A stretch of DNA of 49,815 bases from Pseudoluteimonas sp044226035 (GTDB lineage: Bacteria; Pseudomonadota; Gammaproteobacteria; Xanthomonadales; Xanthomonadaceae). Each line of letters begins with the position of its first letter. Positions within the stretch are counted from its first letter, which is position 1. Below, piece by piece: positions 47,776 to 49,815 of the stretch. The stretch lies in assembly GCA_044226035.1 (NCBI GenBank), contig JBGAHT010000015.1:1-49815 (forward strand), in the 5' to 3' direction. The notes beneath the pieces are model-generated. The model saw nothing but the letters and a program-made list of their open reading frames with translations. It had not been told where the DNA came from and made no database searches. Position numbers and translations under genes: made by a program.

Positions 47776-49161
47776 ATGAAACTCCACATCCTCGGCATCG
47801 CCGGCACCTTCATGGGCGGCGTCGCCGCGCTGGCGCGCGAACTCGGCTTCGAAGTCGAAGGCAGCGACAAGGACATCTACCCGCCGATGTCGACCCAGCT
47901 GGAAACGCTGGGCATCGCGCTGCGCCAGGGCTATTCGCCCGAAAACATTTCGCCGGATTGCGACGAAATCGTCGTCGGCAACGCGCTTTCCCGAGGCAAC
48001 CCGGCGGTCGAACACGTGCTCGACGCCGGCCTGCGCTACACCTCCGGCGCGCAATGGCTGGCCGAACACGTGCTGCCCGGGCGCGACACGCTCGCCGTCG
48101 CCGGCACCCACGGCAAGACCACCACGACCACGATCCTCGCCTACCTGCTGCAGGCCGCGGGCCGCGAACCGGGCTTCCTGATCGGCGGCGTGGCCGAGGA
48201 TTTCGGCGTGTCGGCCAGGCTGGGAGGCGCCGGTCGAATCCCGAATCCCGAATCCCGGATCCCGTTCGTCGTGGAAGCCGACGAATACGACACCGCGTTC
48301 TTCGACAAGCGCAGCAAGTTCGTGCACTACCGGCCGCTGGTCGCGATCCTCAACAACCTCGAGTACGACCACGCCGACATCTTCCCTGACGTGGCCGCGA
48401 TCCAGCGCCAGTTCCATCACCTCGTGCGCACCGTGCCGGGGCGCGGGCGCCTGATCGTCAACGGACACGACCAGCGCCTGCGCGAAGTGCTGGCGATGGG
48501 CTGCTGGACGCCGGTGGAACGCTTCGGTTTCGATCCGTCGTTCGAGTGGAGCGCGCGCAAGCTGCGCGAGGATGGGAGTTCGTTCGCCGTCGTGCATCGC
48601 GGCGTCGAGCTCGGCACGGTCGAATGGCCGCTGCTCGGCGACCACAACGTGCTCAACGGCCTCGCTGCGCTCGCGGCCTGCGCCGCCGTCGGCGTCGACG
48701 TCGCGGCGATCCTGCCCGCGCTCGCGCGTTTCAGCAGCGTGAAGCGCCGGCTGGAAGTGATCGGCGAACGCGACGGCATCGTCGTCTACGACGACTTCGC
48801 CCACCACCCGACCGCGATCGCGACCACGCTGGCCGGGCTGCGCGCGAAGGTCGGGCGCGCACGCATCATCGTGGCGATGGAACCGCGCAGCAATTCCATG
48901 CGCCTGGGCGCGCATGCGGACGCGCTGGCGCCCTCGCTGGACATCGCCGACGCGGTGGTGTTCCTCGCCCGCCCGGAATTGCCGTGGGACGCGGGGAAAG
49001 TCGTGTCCGCGCTGAAGGGCGAGGGCCATGTCGTCGCCGATGCCGACGCGCTGATCGCGACGCTGCGCGGCCTCGTCCGCGCCGGCGACCACGTGGTGTT
49101 CATGTCGAACGGCGGCTTCGACGGCGCGCCGCGGCGGTTCTTCGCCGCGTTGATGGATTGA
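47776..49161 (+). CDS. mpl: UDP-N-acetylmuramate:L-alanyl-gamma-D-glutamyl-meso-diaminopimelate ligase
   Basis: Mpl reattaches the recycled tripeptide to UDP-MurNAc in peptidoglycan recycling. The 461-residue protein has the Mur-ligase features ILGIAGTFMGGVAALARELG and VAGTHGKTTTTTILAYLL (P-loop). Further features are EADEYDTAFFDKRSKFVHYRP, YDDFAHHPTAIATTL and MEPRSNSMRLG. Between VSARLG and FVVEADEYD it holds about nine extra residues relative to the E. coli protein, coded by a heptanucleotide array (residues 154-163, RIPNPESRIP). I chose ATG 47776. ATG 47764 is in frame but overlaps the -10 box. Confidence 0.92.
   Translation: MKLHILGIAGTFMGGVAALARELGFEVEGSDKDIYPPMSTQLETLGIALRQGYSPENISPDCDEIVVGNALSRGNPAVEHVLDAGLRYTSGAQWLAEHVLPGRDTLAVAGTHGKTTTTTILAYLLQAAGREPGFLIGGVAEDFGVSARLGGAGRIPNPESRIPFVVEADEYDTAFFDKRSKFVHYRPLVAILNNLEYDHADIFPDVAAIQRQFHHLVRTVPGRGRLIVNGHDQRLREVLAMGCWTPVERFGFDPSFEWSARKLREDGSSFAVVHRGVELGTVEWPLLGDHNVLNGLAALAACAAVGVDVAAILPALARFSSVKRRLEVIGERDGIVVYDDFAHHPTAIATTLAGLRAKVGRARIIVAMEPRSNSMRLGAHADALAPSLDIADAVVFLARPELPWDAGKVVSALKGEGHVVADADALIATLRGLVRAGDHVVFMSNGGFDGAPRRFFAALMD
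48235..48264 (+). repeat. Heptanucleotide array inside mpl
   Basis: Four consecutive 7-nt units (CGAATCC three times, then CGGATCC) plus CG code for RIPNPESRIP. They lie in the loop before the EADEYD motif of Mpl. Gain or loss of one unit would shift the frame. Confidence 0.8.
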
Positions 49162-49172
49162 GGAATCCAGCG

Positions 49173-49520
49173 ATGGTTGATCAGCCAGTTCGGTCGCCAA
49201 TCATGCGGATAGCAGGGTTAATCGGTCTAATCGCTATGGCTTTATCTTTCTGGCTCATACTGGGAAAAGAGACGGAACGGTTTAAAGCCGTGCTGGCAGG
49301 GGTCAACTTCTTGTGCTGGTTGTCTTTCACGGCGATCTATCCCGTTGCCGCGGTTCGAGATGGCATCGTGTTTGGCGGGCTTCCATATTCCGGACATACC
49401 CGACACGAGTCCGAACCATTCCTGTTCTGGGCAAGTTTGTTAGTGATGACCTTTCTCTTCGCTATCTTCACTGCCGTAGCTGGTTGGGCATGTTTCCGTT
49501 TTCTTGGCTGGATCGATTGA
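49173..49520 (+). CDS. Small membrane protein with unlike base composition
   Basis: The 115-residue protein has three or so hydrophobic segments: IAGLIGLIAMALSFWLIL, VLAGVNFLCWLSFTAIYPVAA, and FLFWASLLVMTFLFAIFTAVAGWACFRFLG. AGGA (49161-49164) lies 8 nt before the ATG at 49173. By eye, the DNA is much less GC-rich than the neighbours, at roughly half. I know no family for it. It may be an acquired gene. Confidence 0.65.
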   Translation: MVDQPVRSPIMRIAGLIGLIAMALSFWLILGKETERFKAVLAGVNFLCWLSFTAIYPVAAVRDGIVFGGLPYSGHTRHESEPFLFWASLLVMTFLFAIFTAVAGWACFRFLGWID

Positions 49521-49543
49521 TTCTGAAGGCCTAATTGAGGAAC

Positions 49544-49577
49544 AAGACGCTGGATTCCCGCTTTCGCGGGAATGACG
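49544..49577. repeat. Half copy of the dispersed repeat
   Basis: AAGACGCTGG (49544-49553) then ATTCCCGC (49554-49561) with GCGGGAAT (49566-49573) and GACG. It shares CCAGCGTCTT (reverse) and the '...GGGAATGACGA' end with the element at 23616-23743. Confidence 0.7.
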
Positions 49578-49608
49578 AGTAGGAATATTGCGAATTGAGG
49601 AGAAGACG

Positions 49609-49815
49609 ATGAAGGCGAAGACAACCAAAGCCATCGTGGTCGGTGGACTTGTTGGCGGCGCAGGCGACCTGCTGTTCGCCATCACCTGGGCCGGCATCAA
49701 CGGCATGGCGCCGCAGGAACTGCTGCAGGTCATCGCCAGCGGCTGGTTCGGCCAAGCCGCGTTCGATGGCGGCTGGCGGACCGCCGCGATCGGCTTCGCC
49801 TCGCATTTCGGCATC
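49609..49815 (+). CDS. N-terminal part of a membrane protein (partial)
   Basis: The frame starts at ATG 49609, with GAGGAGAAG as a strong ribosome-binding site just upstream, and runs off the window after 69 codons. The N-terminus MKAKTTKAIVVGGLVGGAGDLLFAITW is a membrane segment. SGWFGQAAFDGGW follows and a second hydrophobic segment begins at the window end. The family is not recognised with certainty. Confidence 0.65.
   Translation, partial: MKAKTTKAIVVGGLVGGAGDLLFAITWAGINGMAPQELLQVIASGWFGQAAFDGGWRTAAIGFASHFGI

Overview
The window is chromosomal, very GC-rich DNA (apart from one short ORF near the right end) and carries mostly housekeeping genes. Gene content and codon use point to an aerobic, Gram-negative gammaproteobacterium of the Xanthomonadaceae, most like Lysobacter, Luteimonas or Thermomonas. 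The pointers are the pcm-tolC pair, two large TonB-dependent receptors, a PPi-dependent phosphofructokinase and many short intergenic repeats. I assign this by recognition only, not by a search. I saw no tRNA, rRNA, CRISPR array, prophage or complete insertion sequence.

Layout. 0-9.7 kb: the end of an unidentified gene, a PYROXD2-like FAD oxidoreductase, an AAA ATPase divergent from glnE, an ELM1-family protein, then a RutE/HadB-type nitroreductase, YceI protein, pirin and a small zinc-finger protein. 9.7-14.5 kb: envelope genes (GT4 glycosyltransferase, O-antigen ligase, LpxL-type acyltransferase, waaA). 14.5-21.7 kb: tolC and pcm, a TetR regulator, and a divergent RND adaptor and pump. 21.8-29 kb: a three-gene 2-oxoacid:ferredoxin oxidoreductase locus in which one subunit fuses a GltD-like flavoprotein to a ferredoxin domain, followed by a TPP riboswitch and thiC. 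29-40 kb: an Fe(II)/2-oxoglutarate dioxygenase of the Asp/Asn hydroxylase family, two TonB-dependent receptors, a membrane-bound winged-helix/beta-propeller regulator and an AraC regulator. 40-47.7 kb: pyrophosphate and adenylate enzymes (ppa, hppA, PPi-type pfp, adk), interleaved with an ECF sigma factor and small membrane proteins. 47.7-49.8 kb: mpl, a small lower-GC membrane ORF, and a gene cut by the window end.

How the genes may work together. The clearest functional grouping is the PPi set: PPi-PFK, adenylate kinase, soluble PPase and a proton-pumping PPase lie within about 7.6 kb. The pump carries a C-terminal OmpA-like peptidoglycan-binding domain after a 46-residue linker, which is the most unusual protein in the window. 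The second grouping is the KorAB-type locus beside thiC, whose pathway supplies the TPP that KorB needs.

Repeats recur throughout. REP-like hairpins sit at gene ends, repeats occupy both junctions of the 2-oxoacid oxidoreductase operon, and repeat sequence appears in frame inside glnE and mpl. Heptanucleotide arrays occur between lpxL and waaA and inside mpl. Several genes have a -10-like hexamer exactly 6 nt before the ATG and no Shine-Dalgarno sequence, which suggests leaderless transcripts.
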